Assembly (NCBI GenBank): GCA_963698735.1
Contig: CAVOSA010000022.1
Span: 117,896-181,895 of the forward strand
Reading direction: 5' to 3'
From: RPQJ01 sp963698735
GTDB lineage: Bacteria; Pseudomonadota; Gammaproteobacteria; Steroidobacterales; Steroidobacteraceae
Length of the DNA: 64,000 nucleotides
The position numbers and the translations under genes were made by a program. The notes beneath the pieces were generated by a model. It saw only the letters and a list, made by a program, of their open reading frames with translations. It was not told where the DNA came from and did no database searches. This document shows, one piece after another, positions 28,860 to 37,499 of this stretch. Each line of letters starts with the position of its first letter. Positions within the stretch are counted from its first letter, which is position 1.

Positions 28860-29156
28860 TCAGGTGTCCGGCAGCAGGATCCGGGGCTTGTCCGGTTGGA
28901 CCCGATAGAAGAGTGCCACGTGGCCGATCCGCTGCACGATTTCCGAGCGCGTCGACGCCGCCAGCTCGGCCAGCATCTGGTCCCGCGCCTCCCTGTCGCC
29001 CACCCGCGCCCTGACCTTGACCAGCTCGTGATGGGCGAGGGCCCCGTCCATTTCCGCGACGAGGTTGGGACCCAGTCCCGAGTTGCCGATCAGCACGACC
29101 GGGTTGAGGTCGTGCCCGAGACGGCGGAGATACTTGCGTTGTGCGTCGGTCAGCAT
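28860..29156 (-). CDS. yhbY: YhbY family ribosome-assembly RNA-binding protein
   Basis: 98 residues forming one CRM/KH-like RNA-binding domain: LTDAQRKYLRRLGHDLNPVVLIGNSGL, then HHELVKVRARVGDREARDQM, and the ending IVQRIGHVALFYR, all family hallmarks. It associates with pre-50S particles. It converges on greA and diverges from rlmE, the normal greA-yhbY-rlmE-ftsH order. The longer in-frame extension upstream of the ATG at 29156 lacks similarity and crosses the intergenic region. Confidence 0.94.
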   Translation of the reverse strand: MLTDAQRKYLRRLGHDLNPVVLIGNSGLGPNLVAEMDGALAHHELVKVRARVGDREARDQMLAELAASTRSEIVQRIGHVALFYRVQPDKPRILLPDT

Positions 29157-29352
29157 GGGGCAGGCGGCTGCAAGGGTTTCGGGGTTTCGTCGAGCCGGAG
29201 CGGCTGGACCTACAGCGCCGCTATCATCCCTGACCGGGGCCGGTTTGGCACGAACTTGACGTTGATAGACTGGAAAATGTCGCCACTGAGGCATGGAACG
29301 CGCGCATCTGATGAACCCCTGGCCCTGACCCCAGACCCCTAACCACCACCCC

Positions 29353-29979
29353 ATGCCAAAGCGCACCAAGAGTTCCGCCGCATGGCTCGCCGAGCACGAA
29401 GCCGACCTGTACGTGAAACGGGCGCGGGAGGAGGGTTGGCGCTCCAGGGCGGTCTACAAGCTCGAAGAGATCCAGAAAAGCGACCGGATCCTGAAGCCCG
29501 GCATGACCATCGTCGACCTTGGCGCTGCGCCAGGGAGCTGGAGCCAGTATGCCAAGCGGCTGCTGGACGGGAAGGGGCGGATCATCGCGATGGACATCCT
29601 CGACATGCCGGCCATCCCCGATGTCGAGTTCCTGCAGGGTGACTTCAACGACGACGCCGTGCTCGAGCAGCTGTTGGCGCTGGCTGGTCCGGCCAAAGTC
29701 GACCTTGTGATGTCCGACATGGCCCCCAACATGATGGGAATTGCAGACGTGGACCACGACCGCTCGATGCAGCTGGTGGAACTCGCGGTCGACTTCGCGG
29801 GTCGGACCCTGCGGCCCGGTGGCGATTTTCTCGCCAAGGTTTTCCAGGGGCGGGGCTTCCAGCCGCTGGTTGCCCAGTTGCGCGAGCGCTTTGAATCCGT
29901 GAAGTTGCGCAAGCCGAAAGCATCCAGAGCACGCAGCGCAGAGGTCTACGTTCTGGCACGCGGGTATCGATTGGTGTAG
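29353..29979 (+). CDS. rlmE: 23S rRNA 2'-O-ribose methyltransferase RlmE (FtsJ/RrmJ)
   Basis: 208 residues. It methylates U2552 of 23S rRNA late in 50S assembly with S-adenosylmethionine. The SAM loop is VDLGAAPGSWSQYA. The catalytic K-D-K-E tetrad can be placed in RAVYKLEEI (Lys), VMSDMAPNMMG (Asp), FLAKVFQGRGF (Lys) and RSAEVYVLARGY (Glu). It is followed by ftsH, 66 bp downstream. Confidence 0.96.
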   Translation: MPKRTKSSAAWLAEHEADLYVKRAREEGWRSRAVYKLEEIQKSDRILKPGMTIVDLGAAPGSWSQYAKRLLDGKGRIIAMDILDMPAIPDVEFLQGDFNDDAVLEQLLALAGPAKVDLVMSDMAPNMMGIADVDHDRSMQLVELAVDFAGRTLRPGGDFLAKVFQGRGFQPLVAQLRERFESVKLRKPKASRARSAEVYVLARGYRLV

Positions 29980-30045
29980 TGTGAATTCGGCCTGTGCCGC
30001 GCGCATACCGCGCGCCGTGCAGCCAGTCCATCCGAGGTCAGGGAA

Positions 30046-31968
30046 TTGAACGATTTGGCCAAGAATGTCGTCCTGTGGGTCGTGATCGCCGTGGTGCTGG
30101 CCACGGTCGTGAGCAATTTCAGCTCGCGCGGCCAGGCCGTGCAGGAGATGCCGTATTCCGCGTTCCTGACCCACGTCAAGGACGGCACCGTGTCGCAGGT
30201 CACTTTCTCCGGGGACAAGATCTCCGGCCTGCGTGCAAGCGGCGAGCAGTTCGTCGTCTACAACCCGGAGACGGACAACTCCGCGCTGATCGGCACGCTG
30301 CAGCAGAGTGGCGTCACCTTCAGCGCCGCGCCGCCGGAACGCCAGTCGTTCCTGATGCAGCTGTTCGTCTCTTCGTTCCCGATCCTGCTGCTGATCGGCG
30401 TCTGGGTGTACTTCATGCGCCAGATGCAGGGCGGGGCGGGTGGCCGCGGCGCCATGTCGTTCGGCAAGAGCCGCGCCCGGCTGCTCAATGAGGACCAGGT
30501 CACGGTGACATTCGCTGACGTGGCGGGCGTCGATGAGGCGAAGGAAGAAGTCTCCGAGATCGTCGACTTCCTCAAGGACCCCGGCAAGTTCCAGCGTCTC
30601 GGCGGCAAGATCCCGCGCGGCGTGCTCATGGTCGGCTCGCCCGGCACCGGCAAGACGCTGCTGGCGAAGGCCATCGCCGGCGAGGCGAAGGTGCCGTTCT
30701 TCACGATCTCCGGCTCCGACTTCGTCGAGATGTTCGTCGGCGTGGGCGCGTCGCGCGTCCGCGACATGTTCGAGCAGGCAAAGAAGCAGGCGCCGTGCAT
30801 CATCTTCATCGATGAAATCGACGCGGTCGGCCGGCATCGCGGCGCAGGCCTCGGCGGTGGTCATGACGAGCGCGAGCAGACGCTGAACCAGCTCCTCGTC
30901 GAGATGGACGGCTTCGAGGGCAACGAAGGCGTCATCGTCATTGCCGCAACCAACCGGCCGGACGTGCTCGACCCTGCATTGCTGCGCCCGGGCCGCTTCG
31001 ACCGCCAGGTCGTCGTGCCGCTGCCCGACGTGCGCGGCCGCGAGCAGATCCTCAAGGTCCACATGCGCAAGCTGCCGCTGGCCGAGGACGTCAAGCCCTC
31101 GCTCATCGCGCGCGGCACCCCGGGTTTCTCCGGCGCCGACCTCGCCAACCTCGTGAACGAAGCCGCATTGTTCGCCGCCCGCGCGAACCGCCGCACCGTT
31201 TCGATGGACGAGTTCGAGCGCGCCAAGGACAAGATCATGATGGGCGCCGAGCGCAAGTCCATGGTCATGGACGACAACGAGAAGAAGCTCACCGCCTACC
31301 ACGAGGCCGGCCACGCGATCGTCGGCCTCAGCGTCCCGGATCACGACCCGGTGTACAAGGTGTCGATCATTCCGCGCGGCCGCGCGCTCGGAATCACGAT
31401 GTTCCTGCCCGAAGCCGATCGCTACAGCACGAGCAAGCGCCGGCTGGAAAGCCGCATCGCCACGCTGTTCGGCGGGCGCGTGGCGGAAGAACTCATCTTC
31501 GGGCCCGAGTACGTCACCACCGGCGCGTCGAACGACATCGAGCGCGCGACGGAGATCGCCCGCAGCATGGTCACGAAGTGGGGCCTGTCGGACAAGCTCG
31601 GCCCGCAGACGTACGCGGAAGACGAGGGCGAGGTGTTCCTCGGCCGCAGCGTCACGCAGCACAAGCAGGTGTCGGACGTGACGGCGCACGTCATCGACGA
31701 GGAGATCCGCATCCTCATCGACGCGAATTTCCAGCGCGCCAAGGACATCCTGCAGCGCGACATCGACAAGCTGCACAAGATGGCCGACGCGCTGATCAAG
31801 TACGAGACGATCGACGACTCCCAGATCGCCGACATCATGCAGGGCCGCGAACCCAAGCCGCCCGCGGACTGGGAAGATCCCGGCGTCGGTACGCCGGGCT
31901 CCAAGTCCCGCGATCGCCGCGGCGGCGAAGGGGAGTCGCCGTCGGGCACGCCGGCCCCGCAGCACTAG
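30046..31968 (+). CDS. ftsH: ATP-dependent zinc metalloprotease FtsH
   Basis: 640 residues, membrane-bound AAA+ protease that degrades misassembled membrane proteins, LpxC and sigma-32. A TTG start (MNDLAKNVVLWVV) has AGG/GGGA just upstream and fits the family N-terminus. Two membrane helices flank a periplasmic domain (about residues 4-24 and 104-124). The AAA module has Walker A GSPGTGKT (Ser where E. coli has Pro), Walker B IIFIDEIDAVG and the SRH region ATNRPDVLDPALLRPGRFDRQ. The zinc site is HEAGHAI. The C-terminus is Pro/Gly/Ser-rich. Confidence 0.97.
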   Translation: MNDLAKNVVLWVVIAVVLATVVSNFSSRGQAVQEMPYSAFLTHVKDGTVSQVTFSGDKISGLRASGEQFVVYNPETDNSALIGTLQQSGVTFSAAPPERQSFLMQLFVSSFPILLLIGVWVYFMRQMQGGAGGRGAMSFGKSRARLLNEDQVTVTFADVAGVDEAKEEVSEIVDFLKDPGKFQRLGGKIPRGVLMVGSPGTGKTLLAKAIAGEAKVPFFTISGSDFVEMFVGVGASRVRDMFEQAKKQAPCIIFIDEIDAVGRHRGAGLGGGHDEREQTLNQLLVEMDGFEGNEGVIVIAATNRPDVLDPALLRPGRFDRQVVVPLPDVRGREQILKVHMRKLPLAEDVKPSLIARGTPGFSGADLANLVNEAALFAARANRRTVSMDEFERAKDKIMMGAERKSMVMDDNEKKLTAYHEAGHAIVGLSVPDHDPVYKVSIIPRGRALGITMFLPEADRYSTSKRRLESRIATLFGGRVAEELIFGPEYVTTGASNDIERATEIARSMVTKWGLSDKLGPQTYAEDEGEVFLGRSVTQHKQVSDVTAHVIDEEIRILIDANFQRAKDILQRDIDKLHKMADALIKYETIDDSQIADIMQGREPKPPADWEDPGVGTPGSKSRDRRGGEGESPSGTPAPQH

Positions 31969-31998
31969 CGAAGGGGTCAGGGGACCGGGACTGGTCGG

Positions 31999-32027
31999 AA
32001 GGGCGGCGTTGCCGCCCTTTCCTTTTT
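31999..32027 (+). terminator. Rho-independent terminator after ftsH
   Basis: AAGGGCGGC and GCCGCCCTT form a perfect 9-bp stem around a GTT loop, followed by a T-rich run (TTTCCTTTTT counting the last stem base). It lies 30 bases past the ftsH stop and separates rlmE-ftsH from folP-glmM. Confidence 0.85.
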
Positions 32028-32117
32028 CCGGTGTCGCGTTCGATCGTGGTCACGCGTCACTGAAGGGGTCACTGCACTTCCGTTACTATCCCGTAACCTA
32101 TCCCTGGCCCCTGCCTG

Positions 32118-32957
32118 ATGTTGCTGCGCTGCCGTGATCGAACGCTTGCCCTGGACGCTCCTGTCGTCATGGGCATTCTTAACGTCACGCCCGACTCATT
32201 CTCGGACGGCGGGCGCCACTTCGACCGCCAGGCCGCGATCGAGGCGGGACTGCGCATGGTCGAGGAGGGCGCGGCCATCGTCGATGTCGGCGGCGAATCG
32301 ACGCGCCCGGGCGCGGCTGCGGTCGGCGCGCAGGAAGAGATCGATCGTGTAGTGCCGGTGATCGAGGCGTTGGCCGCACGTGTGGACGCCATCGTTTCTG
32401 TCGACACCAGCAAGCCCGAAGTCATCACTGCGGCGCTGCGGGCTGGCGCGCACCTCGTCAATGATGTGCGGGCCCTGAGCCTGCCTGGCGCGCTCGAGGC
32501 CGCCGCCGCGCACGACGCCGCCGTCTGCCTGATGCACATGCAGGGCACGCCAGCAACCATGCAGGCTGCCCCGCACTACGACGACGTGGTCGCGGAAGTG
32601 CGCGATTTTCTCGCCGCACGCGTCGAGGCGTGCCGCGTCGCGGGCATCCGCGGCGAGTCGATCAGCATCGACCCGGGCATCGGTTTCGGCAAGACCTTCC
32701 AGCACAACGTCGAACTGCTGAGAAACCTGCGCTTCTTCACGGATCTCGGCGTTCCGCTGCTCGTCGGCGTCTCGCGCAAGGCGCTCATCGGTATCATGAC
32801 GGGTCGTCCGGCCGCCGAGCGGCTGGCCGGCAGCGTCGCACTGGCCGCCCTGTCGGTGCAGGCGGGAGCGGCCATCATCCGCGCACACGACGTGCCGGCG
32901 ACGGTCGACGCGGTGAAAGTCGCGGCGGCCCTGCGAGCCACGGTCGAGACGGACTGA
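32118..32957 (+). CDS. folP: Dihydropteroate synthase
   Basis: 279 residues. It condenses p-aminobenzoate with dihydropterin pyrophosphate in folate synthesis and is the sulfonamide target. The TIM barrel opens with MGILNVTPDSFSDGGRH, the first family signature. VDVGGESTRPGA and ISIDPGIGFGKTFQHN are the second and third, and LLVGVSRKALIG closes the active site. It forms the usual ftsH-folP-glmM cluster. The start at 32118 is an ATG 14 residues before the conserved barrel; spacing to any ribosome-binding site is poor. Confidence 0.96.
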   Translation: MLLRCRDRTLALDAPVVMGILNVTPDSFSDGGRHFDRQAAIEAGLRMVEEGAAIVDVGGESTRPGAAAVGAQEEIDRVVPVIEALAARVDAIVSVDTSKPEVITAALRAGAHLVNDVRALSLPGALEAAAAHDAAVCLMHMQGTPATMQAAPHYDDVVAEVRDFLAARVEACRVAGIRGESISIDPGIGFGKTFQHNVELLRNLRFFTDLGVPLLVGVSRKALIGIMTGRPAAERLAGSVALAALSVQAGAAIIRAHDVPATVDAVKVAAALRATVETD

Positions 32958-33019
32958 AAAGACGATTACCACGGGTGAAGCGCAGGACGGACGCGCATCA
33001 CCGACAGGAGCAGATGACG

Positions 33020-34351
33020 ATGGGCAGAAAATACTTCGGCACCGACGGCGTGCGCGGCCAGGTCGGCCAGCATCCGATGACGGTGGAATTTGCGCTGCGG
33101 CTGGCGAGCGCGGCCGCGCGCGTGCTGGCTCCACAGGGCGGCACGGCCCTCGTCGGCAAGGACACGCGGCTGTCCGGCTACATGTTCGAGGCGGCGCTGG
33201 AGGCGGGTTTCATCGCTGCGGGGGTGAATGTGAACCTGATCGGCCCGCTGCCGACGCCGGGCATCGCGTACATGACCCAGAAGTTCGGCTGCAAGTTCGG
33301 CGTCGTCATCAGCGCGTCGCACAACCTGTACCAGGACAACGGCATCAAGTTCTTCGACGAGAACGGCAGCAAGCTCTCCGACGAACTCGAGGAGCAGATC
33401 GAAGCCTACCTCGACGAGCCCGCGCTCACGCGCGACTCGATCCACCTCGGCAAGGCGGCGCGAGTCGACAAGTCGCGCGTGCAGTACCAGGAGTTCTGCA
33501 TGTCGGTGCTGCCGCAAGGCACCGATCTCTCCGGCCTGAAGATCGTGATCGACTGCGCGAACGGCGCCGCCTACAAGGTCGCGCCACGCGTGCTCACGGA
33601 CCTAGGCGCCGAGATCATCCCGCTCGGTTGCTCGCCGAACGGCCGCAACATCAACCTGCGCTGCGGGTCGACGTCGCCCGAGTTGATCCAGGCCACTGTA
33701 TCCGGCGTGCACGCGGACGTCGGCATCGCGCTCGACGGCGACGGTGACCGCCTCGTCATGGTCGATCACCTCGGTCGCATCGCGGACGGCGACCAGTTGC
33801 TGTACGTCATTGCGTCCGACCGCAAGCGCACCGGCACGCTGCAGGGGCCGGTGGTCGGCACCGTGATGAGCAACCTCGGTCTCGAGCACAAGCTAAAATC
33901 CGAGGGCGTCGAGTTCATGCGCGCCAAGGTTGGCGACCGCTACGTGCTGGGCATGCTCAAGGAGCACGGCGGCGTGCTTGGCGGCGAGACTTCGGGGCAC
34001 CTGCTGTGCCTGGACCGTACTACGACGGGCGACGGGCTGATCAGCGCCCTCGAGGTGCTGGCGGTCATGAAGCGCACGGGGCGGCCGCTCGCGGAGCTCG
34101 TGGCCGGGATGCCGAAGTTCCCGCAGGTGATGGTCAACGTACGGGTCAAGGAGCGCCTCGACCCGTCAAAGTCGGCGGCGATCCAGGCGGCCGTGCGGCG
34201 TGTCGAGCAGGCCCTCGGCTCGACCGGACGCGTCGTCCTGCGGGCCTCCGGCACGGAACCCGTGATCCGGGTGATGGTCGAGGGGCAGGAGGAGGCGATC
34301 GTGTCGCGCCACGCGAACGAGCTGGCGGAGGTCGTCCGCACCGCCGTCTGA
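33020..34351 (+). CDS. glmM: Phosphoglucosamine mutase
   Basis: 443 residues. It interconverts glucosamine-6-P and glucosamine-1-P on the way to UDP-GlcNAc. KYFGTDGVRGQVG is the N-terminal signature. The phosphoserine loop is VISASHNLYQDNGIKFF, the Mg-binding loop is ALDGDGDRLVMVD, sugar recognition is GGETSGHLL, and the phosphate site is LRASGTEPVIRVMVEG. AGGAG at 33006-33010 is 9 bases from the ATG at 33020 but only 3 from an ATG at 33014, so the later start is preferred. Confidence 0.96.
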   Translation: MGRKYFGTDGVRGQVGQHPMTVEFALRLASAAARVLAPQGGTALVGKDTRLSGYMFEAALEAGFIAAGVNVNLIGPLPTPGIAYMTQKFGCKFGVVISASHNLYQDNGIKFFDENGSKLSDELEEQIEAYLDEPALTRDSIHLGKAARVDKSRVQYQEFCMSVLPQGTDLSGLKIVIDCANGAAYKVAPRVLTDLGAEIIPLGCSPNGRNINLRCGSTSPELIQATVSGVHADVGIALDGDGDRLVMVDHLGRIADGDQLLYVIASDRKRTGTLQGPVVGTVMSNLGLEHKLKSEGVEFMRAKVGDRYVLGMLKEHGGVLGGETSGHLLCLDRTTTGDGLISALEVLAVMKRTGRPLAELVAGMPKFPQVMVNVRVKERLDPSKSAAIQAAVRRVEQALGSTGRVVLRASGTEPVIRVMVEGQEEAIVSRHANELAEVVRTAV

Positions 34352-34462
34352 CCCGCCTCCGTCGCACATTGCTTTCACCACGACCCGCCGCTAAGATCGC
34401 GCGCCTTTCGCGGCCGCCCCTCTCGGGCGTTTGCCGTCAACCAGTCTCGGGGTAGTTCAGCC

Positions 34463-35215
34463 ATGCGTCAGCCGCTCGTTGCGGGCAACTGGAAAATGCA
34501 CGGGTCTCGCGCCGAAAACGCGAGCCTGGTCAGCGGGTTGCTCGACCAGCTGCAGCCCGGCAAACGGGCCGAAGTGATGGTCTGCCCGCCGTTTCCATAC
34601 CTCATGGAGACGGCTCGCCTGCTCAAGGACTCGGGCGTCACGCTGGGGGCGCAGTCCGTCTGCGCTGAAGCCCAGGGTGCCTTCACCGGGGAAGTCTCGG
34701 CGGCCATGCTCAAGGATGCCGGCTGCCGGTACGTGCTGGTCGGTCATTCCGAGCGCCGCCAGCTCTACGGTGAGAGCGACGTCCTGGTCGCCCGCAAGTT
34801 CGTGGCTGCCCAGTCGCAGGGGCTGGTGCCGGTGCTCTGCGTGGGCGAGACGCTCGAGGAGCGGGAAGGTAACCAGACCATCGCCGTGGTATCGCGGCAG
34901 CTGGAAGCCGTGCTGGCCGTGAGCGGCGTCCAGTCGCTCAAAGCGGCGGTGATCGCCTACGAACCGGTCTGGGCCATCGGCACCGGCCGGACCGCTTCGC
35001 CCGACCAGGCGCAGGAGGTGCACGCGATGATTCGTGCCAAGGTCGCGGAGCGGGATGCTACAATAGGCGGATCGGTCAGGATCCTGTACGGCGGCAGCGT
35101 CAAGGCTTCCAACGCCCAGGAACTGTTCGCGATGCCCGATATCGACGGCGGACTCGTCGGCGGGGCGTCGCTCAAGGCGGACGAGTTCGCGCGGATCTGC
35201 GCCGGCGCAGGTTGA
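34463..35215 (+). CDS. tpiA: Triose-phosphate isomerase
   Basis: 250 residues. It interconverts dihydroxyacetone phosphate and glyceraldehyde-3-P. Lys is in AGNWKMHGS, the catalytic His in VLVGHSERRQLYGE, the catalytic Glu in AYEPVWAIGTGRTAS (which also forms loop 6), and the phosphate-binding loop is RILYGGSVKASNA. It is followed 41 bp later by secG, the normal pairing in this class. Confidence 0.97.
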   Translation: MRQPLVAGNWKMHGSRAENASLVSGLLDQLQPGKRAEVMVCPPFPYLMETARLLKDSGVTLGAQSVCAEAQGAFTGEVSAAMLKDAGCRYVLVGHSERRQLYGESDVLVARKFVAAQSQGLVPVLCVGETLEEREGNQTIAVVSRQLEAVLAVSGVQSLKAAVIAYEPVWAIGTGRTASPDQAQEVHAMIRAKVAERDATIGGSVRILYGGSVKASNAQELFAMPDIDGGLVGGASLKADEFARICAGAG

Positions 35216-35256
35216 CGGCGAAGCGTCGTCGTTCAAAGGCATAAGGTTTCGTTGCG

Positions 35257-35697
35257 ATGAATTGGCTGCAGACCCTCGCTGTCGTTTTCCACGTGCTGCT
35301 GGCGTTCGCCATCATCGGCATCGTGCTCCTGCAGCGTGGCAAGGGCGCCGATGCTGGAGCCGGCTTTGGCGCTGGCGCGTCGGGCACTGTGTTCGGCGCG
35401 CGCGGCTCGGCCTCGTTCCTGTCGCGGACCACTGCGGTGCTGGCTACGCTCTTCTTCCTGACGAGCCTCGGCTTGTCGTACCTGTTCAGCCAGCAGAAGG
35501 CGCCAACGAGCGTCGTCGACACGGTCAAGCAGGAAGCGCCGGCACCCGTGACGTCGCCCGCACCGCTGCCAATGCCGCCTGCGACGACGACGACTGCGCC
35601 GGCCGCAGCACCGGGCGCCGCGCCCGCGACCACCGAGGCGGTACCGGCTGCTCCGGCGCAGCAGACTCCGCCGGCGGGCGCGCCGGCTGGCAACTGA
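35257..35697 (+). CDS. secG: Protein-export membrane protein SecG
   Basis: 146 residues, longer than the ~110 of E. coli. Two membrane helices (about residues 3-23 and 51-73) flank the conserved cytoplasmic stretch LLQRGKGADAGAGFGAGASGTVFGARGSASFL. The extra length is a Pro/Ala/Thr-rich periplasmic tail of about 60 residues. SecG stimulates the SecYE translocon. Downstream come tRNA-Leu and the complex I operon. Confidence 0.95.
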   Translation: MNWLQTLAVVFHVLLAFAIIGIVLLQRGKGADAGAGFGAGASGTVFGARGSASFLSRTTAVLATLFFLTSLGLSYLFSQQKAPTSVVDTVKQEAPAPVTSPAPLPMPPATTTTAPAAAPGAAPATTEAVPAAPAQQTPPAGAPAGN

Positions 35698-35720
35698 GAC
35701 CGGGCGAACTGATCGACGAT

Positions 35721-35805
35721 GCGGATGTGGTGGAATTGGTAGACACGCTAGCTTGAGGGGTTAGTGCCGAAAGGCGTGAGAGTTCGAGTCTCTCCATCCG
35801 CACCA
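35721..35805 (+). tRNA. tRNA-Leu (anticodon GAG)
   Basis: 85 nt including encoded CCA. Acceptor GCGGATG pairs with CATCCGC. A long variable arm (class II) is present. The anticodon loop TTGAGGG has GAG at 35755-35757, with stem CTAGC/GTTAG. The T-loop is TTCGAGT. It reads CUC and CUU codons. Confidence 0.97.
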
Positions 35806-35818
35806 GGCGAAAAATAAG

Positions 35819-35847
35819 AGGCGAGCCCACGGCTCGCCTTTTTCATT
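35819..35847 (+). terminator. Rho-independent terminator after tRNA-Leu
   Basis: AGGCGAGCC and GGCTCGCCT form a 9-bp stem with a CAC loop, followed by TTTTCATTT. It separates the tpiA-secG-tRNA unit from nuoA. Confidence 0.88.
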
Positions 35848-35879
35848 TCCGCACCTTACTGCGCTGCAATCGACCCTGT

Positions 35880-35885
35880 TAGAAT
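35880..35885 (+). promoter_or_regulatory. Candidate -10 element of the nuo operon
   Basis: TAGAAT lies 40 bases upstream of nuoA and just past the tRNA terminator. A weak -35 (TTACTG at 35856) is 18 bases upstream. By pattern only. Confidence 0.4.
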
Positions 35886-35924
35886 CGCGGGCTAGTCGGA
35901 TCCGATTCGAGACAGCCCCTCGAG

Positions 35925-36281
35925 ATGCTCGCCGAATACCTGCCGATCCTGATTTTTCTCGCAGTCGCAGGCGCTCTCGGCGTTCTCCTGCTGGTGCTCG
36001 GCTACTTCTTCGCGCCGCGCCGGCCAGACAGCGCAAAGCTTTCCCCCTACGAATGCGGCTTCGAAGCGTTCGAGGATTCGCGCATGAAGTTCGACGTGCG
36101 CTACTACCTCGTCGCCATCCTCTTCATCGTCTTCGATCTCGAGATCGCATTCCTGTTCCCGTGGGCCGTGGCGCTCGACTCGGTCGGCATCGTCGCGCTC
36201 GCGGCGATGGGCGTGTTCCTGCTGGTGCTCGTGGTCGGCTTCATCTACGAGTGGAAGAAGGGAGCGCTCGAATGGGACTAG
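35925..36281 (+). CDS. nuoA: NADH-quinone oxidoreductase subunit A
   Basis: 118 residues, three membrane helices (about residues 6-28, 62-82 and 88-110). The conserved cytoplasmic loop PYECGFEAF carries the family Cys. It is a membrane-arm subunit at the quinone-site end of complex I, and the first gene of a complete 14-gene operon in canonical order. Its stop overlaps nuoB by 10 bases. Confidence 0.97.
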   Translation: MLAEYLPILIFLAVAGALGVLLLVLGYFFAPRRPDSAKLSPYECGFEAFEDSRMKFDVRYYLVAILFIVFDLEIAFLFPWAVALDSVGIVALAAMGVFLLVLVVGFIYEWKKGALEWD

Positions 36282-36763
36282 AGGCGCCGAGCAGCAGCGA
36301 CGCACCCGACCGCGGCGTCTTCACCACCTCAGTGGACGCGCTCATGAACTGGGCACGCACGGGCTCGATGTGGCCGATGACGTTCGGCCTGGCCTGCTGC
36401 GCCGTCGAAATGATGCATGCGGGCGCCGCGCGCTACGACCTCGACCGCTTCGGCATCGTCTTCCGCCCGAGCCCGCGCCAGTCCGACGTCATGATCGTGG
36501 CCGGGACGCTCGTCAACAAGATGGCGCCCGCGCTGCGCAAGGTCTACGACCAGATGCCCGAGCCGCGCTGGGTGATCTCGATGGGTTCCTGCGCCAATGG
36601 CGGCGGCTACTACCATTATTCGTATGCCGTCGTGCGTGGCTGCGACCGGATCGTGCCCGTCGACGTCTACGTGCCGGGTTGTCCGCCGTCTGCCGAGGCG
36701 CTGATCTACGGCCTGATCCAGCTGCAGAAGAAAATTCACCGCACGCAGACGATTGCGCGCTGA
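36272..36763 (+). CDS. nuoB: NADH-quinone oxidoreductase subunit B
   Basis: 163 residues. It carries the terminal [4Fe-4S] cluster N2, which reduces quinone. Ligands can be assigned to the tandem Cys42-Cys43 (GLACCAVEMM), Cys107 (MGSCANGGGYYHYSY) and Cys137 (VPGCPPSAEAL). GGAGC lies 6 bases before the ATG at 36272, which overlaps the end of nuoA. Confidence 0.97.
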   Translation: MGLEAPSSSDAPDRGVFTTSVDALMNWARTGSMWPMTFGLACCAVEMMHAGAARYDLDRFGIVFRPSPRQSDVMIVAGTLVNKMAPALRKVYDQMPEPRWVISMGSCANGGGYYHYSYAVVRGCDRIVPVDVYVPGCPPSAEALIYGLIQLQKKIHRTQTIAR

Positions 36764-36782
36764 GCACGGGCATCGAAACTTC

Positions 36783-37499
36783 ATGAGCCAGGCGTTGGAA
36801 GCACTCGCCGAGGAAATCTCGGCCCGGTTTGCAGGGCAGGTCACTCGCGTCGAGTCCCGCTGCGGCGAGCTCACGTTCGAAGTGGTCCCGGCTGCGCTGC
36901 TCGTCGTCTGCCAGGCGCTGCGTGACGAAGCGGGCTGGAGTTTCGAGCAGCTCATTGACCTGGCGGGCGTCGACTATTCGACCTACGGCGTCACCGAGTG
37001 GAACACGGACACGGCGACGTTCCGCGGCTTCAGCCGCGGACGTGACGCCCTCTCCCGGCCTGCGGCCGACCTCTCCCAGCAAGCTGGGAGAGGTGAAGAA
37101 AAGCGTTTCGCCGTCGTCTACCACCTGCTTTCCGTGCGGCACAATCGCCGCCTGCGCCTGCGCGCCTGGTGCGAGCCGGGCGAGCCGCCGATGGTCGATT
37201 CCGTCATCGAGATCTGGAAGGCGGCCGACTGGTTCGAGCGCGAGGCCTTCGACCTCTTCGGCATCCTGTTCCGCGGCCACCCTGACCTGCGCCGCATCCT
37301 CACGGATTATGGTTTTCTCGGCCATCCGTTCCGCAAGGATTTCCCGCTGTCCGGCAACGTCGAGGTCCGCTACGACCCGGCGAAGGGCCGCGTGGTCTAC
37401 GAACCCGTCAGCATCGAGCCCCGCACCCTGGTGCCGCGCGTGATCCGCGACGACAACCGCTACGAGGCCGCGCTCAAGGACGCACCGAAGCATGGCTGA
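36783..37499 (+). CDS. nuoC: NADH-quinone oxidoreductase subunit C, with an in-frame palindromic insertion
   Basis: 238 residues. It is the 30-kDa peripheral-arm subunit that stabilises NuoD. The conserved core is FAVVYHLLSVRHNRRLRLR, then WKAADWFEREAFDLFGILFRGHPDLRRILTDYGFLGHPFRKDFPLSG, the signature motif. Between residues 80 and 105, where the family varies in length, the DNA consists of two abutting palindromes (37021-37040 and 37069-37094) read in frame as FRGFSRGRDALSRPAADLSQ and following Gly/Glu residues. The ATG at 36783 is used; a TTG 30 bases upstream would overlap nuoB. nuoC and nuoD are separate genes and overlap by 8 bases. Confidence 0.95.
   Translation: MSQALEALAEEISARFAGQVTRVESRCGELTFEVVPAALLVVCQALRDEAGWSFEQLIDLAGVDYSTYGVTEWNTDTATFRGFSRGRDALSRPAADLSQQAGRGEEKRFAVVYHLLSVRHNRRLRLRAWCEPGEPPMVDSVIEIWKAADWFEREAFDLFGILFRGHPDLRRILTDYGFLGHPFRKDFPLSGNVEVRYDPAKGRVVYEPVSIEPRTLVPRVIRDDNRYEAALKDAPKHG
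37021..37040. repeat. Perfect 9-bp palindrome inside nuoC
   Basis: TCCGCGGCT, a TC spacer, then AGCCGCGGA. It lies in the variable loop of NuoC, 28 bases from a second, unrelated palindrome. Confidence 0.85.
37069..37094. repeat. Perfect 12-bp palindrome inside nuoC (REP-like)
   Basis: ACCTCTCCCAGC, an AA spacer, then GCTGGGAGAGGT. A partial direct copy (CCTCTCCCGGCC) lies at 37049-37060. Such CTCTCCC/GGGAGAG palindromes are typical of small dispersed repeats in high-GC proteobacteria. No other copy was noticed in this window. Confidence 0.85.

Noticed and set aside
29224..31965. 913-codon minus-strand frame
   Set aside because: Shadow across rlmE and ftsH, both unmistakable on the plus strand.
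36753..36782. TTG start for nuoC 10 codons upstream
   Set aside because: Would overlap nuoB and adds residues not typical of NuoC; the ATG at 36783 is preferred.
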